A DNA stretch of 64,000 nt. It comes from Cordylochernes scorpioides. Taxonomy: Eukaryota > Arthropoda > Arachnida > Pseudoscorpiones > Chernetidae. Below are positions 42,596 to 54,120 of this stretch, piece by piece. The position numbers and the translations under genes are program-made. The first letter of the stretch is position 1; every line of letters starts with the position of its first letter. Under the pieces are notes generated by a model. That model saw nothing but the letters and a program-made list of their open reading frames with translations, ran no database searches and was not told the origin of the DNA. The DNA is taken from NCBI GenBank assembly GCA_030710605.1, contig CP092865.1:29668190-29732189 (forward strand), in the 5' to 3' direction.

Positions 42596-45075
42596 TATCT
42601 AAAGGAGGAGGAGGAAGGGCCTTAGTGGTTTGGGGCCAAAAGAGAATGAGAAAACACCCAGGTGGTAAGGGGCCAAGAGAGGAGGAGGAAAACCCTAGTG
42701 GTTTGGGTCCAAAGGAGAATGAGAAAAGGCCCAGGTGGTGTGGGGCCAAGGGAGGAGGAGAAAGAGTCCTAGTGGTTTGGGGCCAAAGGAGAATGAGAAA
42801 AGGCCCAGTTGGCCGGGGCCAAGGAAGGAGGAAGAAGGGCCTCAGTGGTTTGGCGCTGAGGAAGAATGAGAAAGGACCAAGTTGGTTTGGGGCCAAAGGA
42901 GGAGTAGGGAGAGCCCTAGAGGTTTGGGGCCAAAAGAGAATGAGAAAGGGCCCAGGTAATCGGGGCCAAAAAATTAAGAGGAAGGGCCTCAGTGGTTTGG
43001 CGCTGAGGAAGAATGAGAAAGGACCAGGGTGGTGTGGGGCCAAGGGAGGAGGAGGAAGGGCCCTAGTGGTTTGGGGCCAAAGAAGAATGAGAAAGGGCCC
43101 AGGTGGTGGGGGCCATGTGGAGGAGGAATATCCCTAGTAGTTTGGGGCTGAGGAAGAATGAGAAAAGGCCCTGGTGGTGGGGGCCAAGGGAGAATGAGAA
43201 AAGGCCCAGGTGGTGTGGGGCCAAGGGAGGAGGAGGAAGAACCCTTGTGGTTTGAGGCCAAAGGAGAATGAGGAATGACCCAGGTGATTGGGGCCAAGAA
43301 AGGAGGAGGAAGAGCCTCAGTGGTTTGGCGCTGAGGAAGAATGAGAAAGGACCAAGGTGGTTTGTGGCCAAAGGAGGAGGAGAAAGGGCCCTATTGGTTT
43401 GGGGCCAAAAGAGAATAAGAAAAGGCCCAGGTGGTGTTACAGCTAAGGGAGGAGGAGATAGAGCCCTAGAGGTTTGGGGCCAAAAGAGAATGAGAAAAGG
43501 CCCAAGTGATGTGAGGCCAAGATGGAGGAGGAAGAGCCTTAGTGGTTTGGAGCTGAGGAAGAATGAGAGAAGGCCCAGGTGGTGTTACGACTAAGGGAGG
43601 AGGAGATAGAGCCCTAGTAGTTTTGCGCCAAAGGAGAATGAGAAAAAGCCCAAGAGGTGTTGGGCCAAGGGAGAAGTAGGAAGGGCCCTAGTGGTTTAGG
43701 CCAAAAGAGAATGAGAAAAGGCTCAGGTGGTTGTGGTCCAAGGAAGAAGGAGGAATGGTTCTAGTGGTTTGACGCCAAAAGAGAATTAGAAAAGGCCCAG
43801 GTGGTTGTGGTCCAAGGTGGAATAGGAAGAGCTCAAGTGGTTTAGAGGTGAGGAAGAATGAGAAAAGGCCCAGGTGGTGGAGGCCAAGAGAGAAGGAGGA
43901 AGGGCTCTAGTGTTTCGGGGCCAAAAGAGAATGAGAAAAGGCCCAGGTGGTCTGGGGCCAAGGTGGAAGAGGAAGAGCTCTAGTGGTTTGGAGCTGAGGA
44001 AGAATGAGAAAAGGCCCAGGTGGTGGAGGCCAAGGGAGAAAGAGGAAGAGCCCTATTGGTTTGACGCCAAAGGAGAATGAGAAAATCCCCAGGTGGTGTG
44101 GGGCCATGGAAGAAGGAGGAATGGATATTGTGGTTTGAGGCCAAAAGAGAATAAGAAAAGGCCCAGGTGGTGTGGGGTCAAGGTGGAGGAGGAAGAGCCC
44201 TAGTGTTTTGGGGCCAAAGGAGAATGAGAAAAAGCCCAGATGGCGTGGGGCCAAGGGAGGAGGAAGATCCCTAGTGGTTTGGGGCCAAAAGAGAATGAGA
44301 AAAGGCCCAGGTGATTTGGGGCCAAGGAAAAAGGAGGAATGGTTCTAGTGGTTTGAGGCCAAAGGAGAATAAGAAAAGGCCCAGGTGGTATGGGGTCAAG
44401 GGAGGAGGAGGAAGAGCCCTAGTGGTTTGGGGCCAGAGGAAATGAGAAAAGGCCCAGGTGGTGTGTGGCCAAGGGAGGAGGAGGAAGAGCCCTATTGGTT
44501 TGGGGCCAAAGGAGATTGAGAAAAGGCCCAGGTGGTGTTACGGCCAAGGGAGGAGGAGGAAGAGCCTTAGTGGTTTGAGGTCAAAGGAGAATGAGAATGA
44601 GCCCAGGTGGTGGGGGCCAAGGGAAAATGAGGAAGGGCCCTAGTGGTTTAGGGCCAAATGAGAATGAGAAAGGGCCTAGGTGGTGGGGGCCAAGGTGGAG
44701 GAGGAAGAGCCCTAGATGGTTTGGGGCTGAGGAAGAATGAGAAAAGGCCCAGGTGGTCGGGACCAAGAAAGGAGGAGGAAGGGCTCTAGTGGTTTGGCGC
44801 TGAGGATGAATGATAAAGGACCAAGGTGGTGAGGGGCCAAGGAGATGGAAGAAGAGCCCTAGTGTTTTGGGGCCAAAGCAGAATGAGAAAAGGCCCAGGT
44901 GGTCGAAGCCAAGAAAGGAGGCGGAAGGGCCTCAGTGGTTTGGCGCTGAGGAAGAATTAGAAAGGACCAAGGTGATGTGGGGCCAAGGGAGGAGGAGGAA
45001 GAGCCCTAGTGGTTTGGTGCCAAAGGAGATTGAGAAAGAGCCCAGGGCTAAGGAAGGAGGATAAAGAGCTCAGTT
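42596..45075. repeat. purine-rich minisatellite, right block
   Basis: Same 74/37-bp repeat as the left block, about 33 units, interrupted from it only by the gypsy element. Variant units occur here (ggcgctgaggaagaatgag; ggtgttacggctaaggg). Confidence 0.95.
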
Positions 45076-45363
45076 GGAGTGGGGTATTATGTTGGAGATA
45101 GGCAATAAAAACCTACAGCCTATTTGGTTATGGCATAGGTAGGGCAAAGAGGGCACGTGGTGAGTGGCCTTGAGCACTTCAAGCGGAATAAAAGCTCGCT
45201 TTTTATGGGCAACAATTTGCCATAATGTTGAGGCCTACATATTTGACCAGAGGATGTGCTCTAAAAGAAAAGGAGGACTACCCTACTCGGCCCTCGGATT
45301 GATCACTTGAAGAAGTGAGGACCTCTACCAAAACTTCTTTGACGCCCTCAGTTTCTTGACAGC
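45076..45363. other. end of minisatellite and unassigned single-copy-looking DNA
   Basis: GC content is near 45-50 percent and no repeat of the window is found here. No complete frame. Confidence 0.4.
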
Positions 45364-45534
45364 CTACTTCGACATTTTCTTGAAGATGGGCTCTTCGTTA
45401 AGCTTGGTCTTTGCTTCCTCCATTTCCGCGTCCAGCGCGTCCAGTAGCAGCTGGTTGCTGACCATTTCTCGGTACAGCTTCCTGAAGTCGTCATTCAGAC
45501 TTCTGATGAGGGCATCCTCGAAATAATTATCCAT
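45364..45534 (-). CDS. small 56-codon ORF, function unknown
   Basis: Minus strand, ATG at 45534, stop TAG at 45364-45366. Begins MDNYFEDALIRSLNDDFRKL, then an amphipathic, charged helix pattern with LLLDALDAEMEEAKTKLNEE, suggesting a coiled coil. Codon use (many CTG, GCG, GAC) differs from the AT-rich neighbourhood and from the minisatellite. No family recognised; it could be an exon of a host gene, a processed fragment, or chance. Confidence 0.35.
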   Translation of the reverse strand: MDNYFEDALIRSLNDDFRKLYREMVSNQLLLDALDAEMEEAKTKLNEEPIFKKMSK

Positions 45535-45904
45535 TGCGATATATTTGTCTTTAATTCGTAGTTAAGCGTCAAGCCTTATCGCTCTCTAACAATTGAATGA
45601 AAACTTGTCTCTATAGAAACTTGAATAGAGAGATATTTAAATTAAGTTACATTTCAAGCCTCACAAATACGTGATCAATTATATTGACACAAATAAAATA
45701 TAAATGAAGGCGTGTGTATAAATAAATCTAATATATTTCTCTTATGGTTAACATATAAACAATTAATATATCTAACACAAGGTTAACCAAAAGTGTCTTC
45801 ATTTTTAAGTGAGGAAACCTTTCGATATTTAAATTCAATATCTATTCACTTTTATCAGGATTTATAATATAACAAAAACACTACCCTGTGTTAAATGTAT
45901 AATG
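45535..45904. other. no gene seen
   Basis: AT-rich sequence up to the hAT element's duplication (45897-45904). Confidence 0.5.
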
Positions 45905-46257
45905 CAGTGATTCTCAACCTTTTTTTTTTGTTGCGGCATTATTTTAAAGATTTGAAAATTTGGCGGCACAATTTTAAAATTTCGCGGCACAATTTTAAAA
46001 TTTCGCGGCACACTTTTGCTAACTTGAATGCAAGAAAATTCAAATTATGTATCAATATTTCTATGCAAAATATAAGTAATATACATCTCTAACATTCAAT
46101 TTGCTAATTTCGTTATTTTAAAAAGTAAAAAAATGAAAAAGAAAAAAAGGAAAACCAATACAAACGTGAACATAATCATATGACTAAAATTCGGCGGCAC
46201 ATTTTTAGAATTTCGCGGCACACAAAATTACCGCGGCACATTGGTTGAGAATCACTG
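45905..46257. mobile_element. hAT MITE with 8-bp target duplication
   Basis: Ends CAGTGATTCTCAACC and GGTTGAGAATCACTG are exact 15-bp inverted repeats, flanked by GTATAATG on both sides (45897-45904, 46258-46265). An 8-bp duplication and CAG-type ends define hAT. Subterminal ggcggcaca/cgcggcaca motifs occur several times on both sides, possible transposase-binding repeats. 353 bp, no transposase. Confidence 0.93.
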
Positions 46258-46470
46258 GTATAATGAATGGAGAGTAATTTCACTTAGGTGGCCCCCATCA
46301 CAAATGCAGGCTCTTACACTAACACTATTTATTAAAAGTTTTTATTTAACTTTCTCCCAAGTTTGCCAGTTCACAAATCTGCTAACCAATGTTTAATATT
46401 CTTCTAGAGAAATTGAAATCTGAGATATTTTATGCCCTTTGAAACCCGATAAACATGCAAATTGAAATAT
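46258..46470. other. no gene seen
   Basis: Short AT-rich spacer between the hAT MITE and the gypsy LTR. Confidence 0.5.
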
Positions 46471-46730
46471 TGTCGCGGAGATAAATAAAGCAAGGGCAAA
46501 TTTGGAAATAATTATTTTATTATAAAGGCTATTCACCTTTCAGTTCTCCAATAAAATTATATACAATTGGTATTTATAGGGAGAGAGATAATATCACAAC
46601 TTATCCCAAGGGAAAGATAATAATAATGAGCGTCGTCAGCCACCGAGGCGTCCCATTTTCCTTATTTGCCGATAAGATTCCGAGATGGTTGACAGGTGTC
46701 CCATGGAGCTTCTTGTGGCCGGAGTTGACA
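46471..46730 (-). repeat. gypsy 3' LTR
   Basis: TG...CA ends on the minus strand, adjoining the purine tract at 46731-46745. AATAAA is seen near 46545 in reverse. No partner LTR. Confidence 0.75.
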
Positions 46731-46765
46731 TTACTCCCTCTTTAGAGAAAACAGCGAGCCGCTGA

Positions 46766-48673
46766 TTAGCTTGCATCAGCCCTTGTTCTGGAAGAAAATC
46801 TATTACGGCTGGTGTTCCCTAGCAGAATGGAATGTTGTTCTTCATGGTCCAGGTAGGGCTTCATCCGAATGACATGGACGATATCCTTGGCTTTCCGTGA
46901 TCGGGGAGAGGGGTCCACGGGCTCTACTTCATACCTAACTTCTGAAAGCTTCTTGGTCACCTTGTAGAGACCTATGTTTCTCTTCAGTAGCTTTTTGAGA
47001 GTCCTACTTTTCGGATGTGAGTAAAAACCCACACAAGATCATCCTTCTGGTAATAGACTGGAGTATGTTTCTGGTCGTGAAGTCTACGGTCTTTAGCCTG
47101 TGATTGTAGAAGGCGTGATCGGGATAGTTGACGCGCTTCCTCAGCTCTGGTCACAAGTTCTCCAACGTAGTCGTCAGAGATCTCATCGGGTTGGTAAGGT
47201 AGTACGGCATCGATGTAGGTCTCGGCCTCGCGGGCGTGGACAAGAAAGAACGGAGTGTAGCCGGTCGCTTCCTGTTTAGAAGTGATGTAAGCAAAGGTCA
47301 CGTAGGGTAAAACTTGGTCCCAGTCCTTCTACTCAACACCTGTGTACATGGACAAATATCTTCCAGAGTTTTGTTGAACCTTTCAGTCAGGCCGTTGGTC
47401 TGGGGATGGTAGGCCGTTGTAAATCTGTGCACAATTCCGCACAGAGAATTGGTCTTTTTTATTACTTGAAATATGAAATTTCTTACACCATCTGTTATCA
47501 TCTCTCTAGGAGCTCCATGCTTCAGGAAACATTTTCAACCAGGAACATATCTGTTTCAATTGCTCCTCCGTCTGGGATCGCTTTCGTTATGGCATACCTT
47601 GTCATATAATCGGTGCCCGCAATGATCCAACGGTTTCCTTCTTTAAATACTGGAAATCTTCCAAGGAGATCAACCCCGAACTTTTAGAATGGCTTTTCTA
47701 CAGGTGGTATGGATACAAGTTGTCCAGCCGGACGTCGAGGTAAGTTATTCCTTCGTTGACGCTCCCGACAATGGCTTACATATTGGCGAACAGTTCTATA
47801 AAGGCCAGGCCAATAGAATTGTTTCTTCACTTTGTCATACGTTCGGGCGAAACCCAAATGCTCAACTGTATGAGGATCATGTAAATCTTCCATAACTTCC
47901 GATCTTAAGTGCTTAGGAATCATCATAAGCCAGGGTCTTCCAGTTGTGCTATAGTTTTTCTTGTATAATATGCTTTCGATAATGCTGTATTCCTTTTTGG
48001 TGTATCCCGAGTTTAAATTATCGATTATTTAAGCTAAATCCGGGTCTTTACTCTGCTCTATAACGACGTTGGTTAGTGACGTCACAGCACTTGGTTGATT
48101 GTTCTCAAGCGGGCTCCTTGACAGACAATCGGCATCCTTATGATTGCGTCCGCTCTTGTAGATAACGGTCACCTAACATTCTTGCAACTTCAGCGCCCAT
48201 CTTGCCAAACGGCCAGAAGGATCTTTCTGTCCTACCAACCAACATAGATAATGATGGTCAGTTACAACCGTGAATGGTCGACCAAACAAATATGGACGGA
48301 ATTTGTTAATAGACCAGACTACAGCAAGGCATTCTCTTTCTGTTGTATAATAGTTATTTTCAACCTTTGTCAAGCTTCTAGTTGCATAAGCTATAGACCG
48401 CTCCTTTTCACCTTGTATTTGTAGAATAACAGCTCCAATACCGTGTCTGCTTGCATCCGTGTGTAGATGGGTATTAGCGGATTCATCAAAGTGTCCCAAG
48501 ACAGGCTCTGAAATTAGAGCTGTTTTAAGAACTTCAAACTTCTCTTGAGCTGCATCCCAATAGAATTGTTTTTCAGTCTTCAGTAGGTCATGCAAAGATC
48601 TAGATTTGTCGGCATAGTTTTCAATAAATCTTCGGCAATAGGAACATAATCCAAGAAGGCTCCTCAGTTGAGC
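46766..48673 (-). pseudogene. gypsy pol: RNase H and integrase (broken)
   Basis: RNase H: HTDASRHGIGAVI, YATRSLTKVENNYYTTEREC, TVVTDHHYLCWL (48173-48595). Integrase zinc part: HTVEHLGFARTYDKVKKQFYW with CRERQRR in place of the usual Cxx C pair (47684-47926). Core: ITDGVRNF and YHPQTNGLTERFNKTL (47298-47501). C-terminus: GYTPFFLVHAREAE, then a KVTKKLSEVRYEVEP segment (46766-47301). Frame changes at several joins; a stop lies before the integrase. Confidence 0.88.
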
Positions 48674-48675
48674 TA

Positions 48676-49999
48676 CGAGGTGTGTTCAAAAAGTATCGCG
48701 AATTTTGAATTTTCGCGGGTTACGTATATTCGAATTTTGATCTTTTTGTGGCTTTATGTTGGTACTCATGTCTCTCACTTATGCCGACAAGCTCGGCCTT
48801 TTTGAATGTTCACTTAATTGTTGACAGCTGCTTTGCTTGCAGGTGTTTTGGATCGTCTTCGATTTTTAATTATTAAAAAAAAAATGGATCAAAGAACCTG
48901 TATCAAATTTTGTGTGAAAAAAGAAATTAAGTGCGCGGATGCATTCCGAATGTTGACTGTGGCATACGGAGAAGCTACATTGGACCGAAGCAACGTTTAT
49001 CGGAGGTACAAAATGTTCTCAGAAGGCCGAGAAGATGTGAACGACGAAGAGCGTGCCGGACGCCCGAGCAATTCAACAACAGACGAAAAAATTAATGAAG
49101 TGGAGAAAATGATATTGGCCAATCGTCGAATCACCGTTAGAGAAGTTGCTGAGCACCTACACATATCGATTGGCTCGTGCCATTCGATTTTTATCAATGA
49201 TTTGGGCATGAGACGGGTCGCCGCGAAATTCGTACCAAAATTGCTCAATTACGACCAAAAAGAGCATCGCATGAACATTGCTAATGAGATGTTGGACTCT
49301 GTCCGCGACGACCCAAATTTGCTCCAGAGGGTCATAACTGGTGACGAAGCGTGGGTTTATGGTTATGACGTGGATACCAAAGCTCAATCATCTCAATGGA
49401 AGCTGCAGCACGAACCAAGACCGAAAAAAGCGCGCCAAGTTCGGTCGAATGTGAAAGTTTGCTGACGGTTTTCTTCGATTGCAGGGGCGTGGTGCATCAT
49501 GAGTTCTTGTCACAGGGTAGAACGGTCAATAAGGAATATTACCTGCAAGTTATGCGCAATTTGCGCGAAGCAATCCGCCAGAAGCGCCCGGATTTGTGGA
49601 AGAACAAAAATTGGCTTTTGCACCACGATAACGCCCCTACTCACACATCGTTGCTTGTGCGCGACTTTCTGGCCAAAAACAACACACTAATGATGCCGCA
49701 GCCACCGTATTTCCCAGATCTGCCCCCCTGTGACATTTTCTTGTTCCCTAAACTTAAGAAACCCATGAAAGGACGATGTTACACTACGCTTGACGAGATA
49801 AACACGGCATCGAAGGAGGAGCTAAAAATATTTTTTTTTAAATGATTTTTTGAAGTGCTTCGAAGATTGGAAAAACCGTTGGCCCAAGTGTATAATATCT
49901 CATGGGGATTACTTTGAAGGGGATAAAATAGGTATTCACGAATAAATAAATAATTTTTGAAAAAACACAAAAGTCGCGATACCTTCTGAACACACCTCG
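48676..49999 (+). mobile_element. mariner-family transposon
   Basis: Imperfect TIRs CGAGGTGTGTTCAAAAAGTA and the reverse complement of CGAGGTGTGTTCAGAAGGTA, flanked by TA (48674-48675, 50000-50001). 1324 bp, one transposase. The left flank is gypsy pol, the right flank another transposon fragment. Confidence 0.93.
48884..49845 (+). pseudogene. mariner transposase, DD34D, one frameshift
   Basis: Preferred start is the ATG at 48884 (MDQRTCIKF), not 48818. First frame to 49465: HTH regions (ATLDRSNVYRRYKMF; ITVREVAEHLHISIGSCHSI) and the first catalytic D in ITGDEAWVYGYD. A shift at about 49460-49465, in a GTTTG run, leads to the frame 49396-49845 with HHDNAPTH and PDLPPCDIFLFPKLK; 34 residues separate those two Ds, as in mariners. 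The usual YSPDLAP reads YFPDLPP. Broken by the one shift. Confidence 0.9.
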
Positions 50000-50002
50000 T
50001 AT

Positions 50003-50216
50003 TTATCAAACTATTTGGCCACTGAATCTCTGATTCTGATAGAGGGCCATCTAGCGAATAAAATTGTAACTAAAATGAATTTCGAATTTTTCATTATTTG
50101 CCCTAAAATCTCATTGCATCCTGAACACAATGGTGTTTATCGCATTGCTCTAGCGCAAATATTCGCGGAGTTATTAATTTTTAAAGTTGTGCAAGACTTT
50201 TGGATCACCCTGTACT
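50003..50216 (-). mobile_element. terminal fragment of a Tc1/mariner-like transposon
   Basis: The right end, on the minus strand, reads CAGGGTGATCCAAAAGTC followed by caactttaaaaattaataac, ending in TA at 50215-50216. The same terminal repeat is at 33710-33773. No transposase is left. Confidence 0.6.
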
Positions 50217-50221
50217 TTATA

Positions 50222-50728
50222 ACATAGCTCCTTCCCTATGGGAGCTGTGACCCACAGCTAGAAATTATTGTAGTTACTGACATGGATCTGACGTGCTTCT
50301 GCCAAGGATTCCATCGAAGTCTTGACACTTTGTCCCTAGTACCTTTGCGTCTGTTTCTTGCGGCGTGAAGAGCAAGTTTGTCGTCGTATCGTCTATACGG
50401 ACATCGTCATCTTGGAGGGAAGTCTTGGATTTGACACGGCGGTGGAATCCTGGAGCCAGTTTCTGACAATGTAGATCACAGCACCCATGGCCTTGAGGTC
50501 TTCACGGTGATCTTCAGTTTGTCTTTCTATTTTACCCAGAATCTCCACCAAAATGCCACGTGGAAAATTAGGGAAGACCAACTTCGGGAAGGGACAACAT
50601 TTCTTTTCTGGTGAGAACAAATTGAGAATGATAAACAAAAGATGAGCAAAAGAGGGAAGTGTACAGAGTATAGCAAAATAAAAACATACAAAATAATACT
50701 CTGATAAAATAATAAATACTTTGTTACA
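50222..50728 (-). mobile_element. second TRIM-like copy, one LTR missing
   Basis: Internal part 50227-50553 matches 6654-6985 throughout, followed by LTR 50554-50728. The LTR at the other side is reduced to its last few bases. The LTR is more diverged than those at 6.5-7.2 kb. Confidence 0.85.
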
Positions 50729-52560
50729 ATATCAAATATATATATATTTTGCGTGACACAAAATACTTGGTCAATCTTAATGATAGAAATTGAAATATAA
50801 TTACACATAAAACTAATATTATAAAAATTGCAACAATTATTTAAAACATTTTTTTTTAAATTCTTTTCATGGTTAGAAAAATTGTAATGCTTATGTTTTT
50901 TTTCAAACTACGAGAAGTTTTTTATTGATGAAAATATTGATGATTTTAAATATTATTAAAATTTACGGTAAAAGCAATATTCTTTCTAATATTCCTATTG
51001 GAGTTCATCATTAAGAGAGAGAGAGAGAGAAAATTTTTGAAATAGACAAAGTATTCATTTTTAATGCTATAAGCATTTTATTCCTAAATATTTTTGTTAA
51101 TTTTTTTCAAAAAATATATTTTCTGAGATATTGTTATCACATGCAACAAATTTGGGAATAATTAAAAAAAAAAATAATTTGAGTATTGTGAATGAGGGAT
51201 GATCGAACTTAGGCCTTGAAAATGCTTGAAATCTCAATGAGATAGAGATAGGGAATAAAAAGAAAAATAATTTAAAACATAGATTTGAAAACCCATTTTT
51301 ACTTTTATTTAAAGATATAAATAGAGAATATTCCAAATAAAACGAAGAACAATTATAAAAATACACAATATTGAGGTTTTGTGTATTTAGAAATATTTAT
51401 AATAAGAGTAATTTGAAATTCATTAACATGTTTTCCAACTTGATACACGTACCGCCATCTATATATCGCAAAAGGAAACATTTTTGGAGATACTGCAACA
51501 CACACACGACGCTATGTTTATATTGAATAATATTCTAAAATGAGAGAGTTTTGACAAACTTCTAAACCTAAAATTTTATTTTAATATTAAAATAAAAATT
51601 TATATAAATAAATTGAATTCACTCTAAATTTAAATGTATATCAGATTAAACGACATCTTATAATTGTGAACGCCGTTTTGCCTATATTCCAATAATCATA
51701 AACAATTCTAAACTAAAATCATATAATATGATTTGAAAATATCATCATCAGAACTATTTTGAAATATGTATTAAATATAAAATGGCTATATTACAGAATA
51801 TGACAAATTATATATTTCGGCTATTTTTGCTAAAACCTTCTCAAAATATTTAGACCAATCATTACCTACAAGGTTTATTACCAATCAAGAAATATTTTGA
51901 AAATAATTTTGAAATAATTCAAGTGGTGGATGCTTCAAGATGCTTCTGTGACTTTGATCTCAAGTCATGTGTTGTTGGAGTTTCCAGCATTTCAAGAATA
52001 CACGCACAAACTTCAAAATATGGAATAATAATTTCAAACTAAAGCTTGTTCTTTTTGTTATTAGCCTGTTTGATGCTTATAATTGTGGTTATGCAACTCA
52101 ATCGTAATTACTATTTTTGTAAATATTCAAATATTTATATGTTGTAATGTGTTTTATCCTGTTGGATGACTGTAGTGTGGTATATTAGTTTCAGTCCCAG
52201 TGGCCACAATGTTCAGAGTGGTTTCAGGCGTGAATTAAATTACACAAAAGGACAAGGCATGTTGGATGTCACCACAGAGATGGCGAGAGAGTAAGTGAAG
52301 AGACACCAGTCAGGGCAGATATATCTAGAGGGGTCTGTCAATCATCGTGTCGCAAAGCGGACTGATCTGTTTGAGCAAGAAGGGGGCACATCTGGTATCC
52401 CAACATGTTTTTCAGACCTTCTCCTGTCCTGGCGCTGGTTGTCACTCACTCGAAATTTAATTTTTGTCGTTTAAGTAATTACACTATAACTATATAACAC
52501 ATGGGGATATGAGTATATATTGGAATATATTACAACATATATATATATTAAAATGAAGGC
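50729..52560. other. no gene seen
   Basis: AT-rich; (GA)n at 51015-51030. A GC-richer segment at 52180-52440 could be an old LTR but has no partner. Confidence 0.45.
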
Positions 52561-52780
52561 ATATTTTGTATCAAATATATTTATTAAAAACAAAATTCGA
52601 TATTTCGATGAGGCCGTTCGCCTATCTTCTTCAAGAAAATCAAATTCCTTGTAGGAAAATCATCCGCGTAATGCACGAGAAGGGTTATGTGTATAACATA
52701 TTTGACACACATGTGACCAAATCATTTGATTTTTGAATAAATTATTGTATATTCAGTAATGAATTGCTATATATATTTGA

Positions 52781-52978
52781 CTATTTTTGTTTTAACTGTA
52801 GGTATGATTGTGGTATTTTTATCTTCCTATTGATACTATTTCTGTCTTCTATAGATGACCAGCTCTCCAGAAATAATATTGTGTGCTTTTCCTGTACATT
52901 TTTGTAGGAAACTATTGTATTATCAAAATATGGTATGTGCCCTTGCTCAATTGCATGGTCTACAAGTAATGATAAAGG
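52781..52978 (-). pseudogene. Penelope-like GIY-YIG endonuclease C-terminus, copy 1
   Basis: Minus frame LSLLVDHAIEQGHIPYFDN, then TIVSYKNVQEKHTILFLESW, then NSINRKIKIPQSYLQL. Histidines, the Gly-His and the late E...N residues agree with the C-terminal half of Penelope endonucleases. The GIY-YIG motif itself is absent. Confidence 0.6.
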
Positions 52979-52981
52979 GCT

Positions 52982-53182
52982 ATGGTTTTTAAAGGCGGTA
53001 TTAACCATGCAATTAAGCAAGGGCACATATCAGATGTTGATAATACAATAGTTCTATACAACAATGTACAGGAAAAGCACACAAGATTATTTCTGGAGAG
53101 CTGGTCGTCTATAGATGATAAAAATAGCATCAATAGGAAGATAGAAATACCACAATCATACCTACAGTTAAAACAAAAATAG
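52982..53182 (+). pseudogene. Penelope-like endonuclease C-terminus, copy 2 (inverted)
   Basis: Inverted partner of copy 1 (HAIKQGHISDVDNTIVLYNN, then HTRLFLESWSS). The two form a ~190-bp inverted repeat with only a short spacer, a head-to-head pair of truncated element ends. Confidence 0.6.
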
Positions 53183-53229
53183 GCAAATATATATATAGCA
53201 ATTCTTTACTGTAGATACAATAATTTATT

Positions 53230-53545
53230 CAATAATCAAATGATTTGGTCACACACCAGCATATGTTATAAAAACAACCCTAGTAAAGATATTGGGAGTT
53301 ATTTTTCGCAACCACAGACAAAGAAAAAAAAAAGATTTTGGACCACCTGTTGACAATATAATTGACAGGGCTATGGAATTTAAGAATGCGTTATTTTCAT
53401 TATGTGCACGTAATTGGGGGATTGATTCAATGCGCAGATTGATTTTACACAAGGCGGTGATACGTCCTATGTTAAGCTATGCATCAAATATCTGGTTCCT
53501 TTTTATCAATACAGCAAAGCGTTCAAAGTTAAATTCTATATAGTA
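53230..53545 (+). pseudogene. LINE reverse transcriptase C-terminal fragment
   Basis: Frame gives VKILGVIFRNHRQ, VDNIIDRAMEFKNALFSLCA and a RRLILHKAVIRPMLSYASNI segment, the well-known RT-thumb region of Jockey/I-type LINEs (LGvxfD...R...i...ll..YgspiW). No catalytic motif is included. Confidence 0.72.
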
Positions 53546-54120
53546 CAAAATTTTAATTAGGTGCATTCAAACTTATATATATAAGCTTATCAAGCATATT
53601 GTGAACTTATTAATTATTGTATGCGTTTCTACTGTCCTTAAAAGCTTATGTTCATAGTTCTTTCAAGATACCCATTCCAAGAGTCCAGCATCAGTATCAG
53701 TAATAAAAGAAACACCAAATAGGGTTATATAACAGCGGAATGGTAGATTAAACTGGCGAAACCGCTGGGAGGGTTCACAACTGATGAGCCATGATCAGGG
53801 AGCCCAGTGAAAGCACTAAGTCCTCGCTTTGGTTGCGATGTGAGGTCTGCTATGAGCACTCCTTATTCGGCTTGTATGGAAGTTGGCGAAAGTATTTTTC
53901 CTAGTATGATATAGTTTCAACAGGTTCTAACAGCCCTAAAATGGTGGTTGGGATAGGCGAGTCTCACTTCTTGTTACTCCTCACCATTAGGCTGACTTTT
54001 GATAAGGCACAAACGCAGGATGCATCTTTATGCAAACTCACATACCTTTATTTGGGTCATCCACCCTTTTGAATAACCAGAGTGCCTCTGGGCCCGCTCA
54101 ACAATGCCTATCTCTTTGAA
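53546..54120. repeat. block with a copy at 55278-55480
   Basis: 53580-53790 and 55278-55480 share about 200 bp in order (tatcaagcatattgtg, cccattccaagagtccagc, ggtagattaaactggcgaaa). Beyond 53790, part of the sequence (tttcaacaggttctaacagc) is found inverted at about 56735-56775. No coding. Confidence 0.65.

Larger units (their letters stand above)
46471..48673 (-). mobile_element. decayed Ty3/gypsy element, 5' part missing
   Basis: 3' LTR 46471-46730 (260 bp; minus strand TGTCAACTCC...CTCCGCGACA), preceded in element orientation by a purine tract AAAGAGGGAGTAA. Pol follows with integrase and RNase H. Element sequence stops at 48673, where the mariner element begins; RT, gag and 5' LTR are not in the window. 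Confidence 0.85.

Noticed and set aside
42573..45064. ORFs up to 170 codons in the right minisatellite block
   Set aside because: Same cause as in the left block; present on both strands at once.
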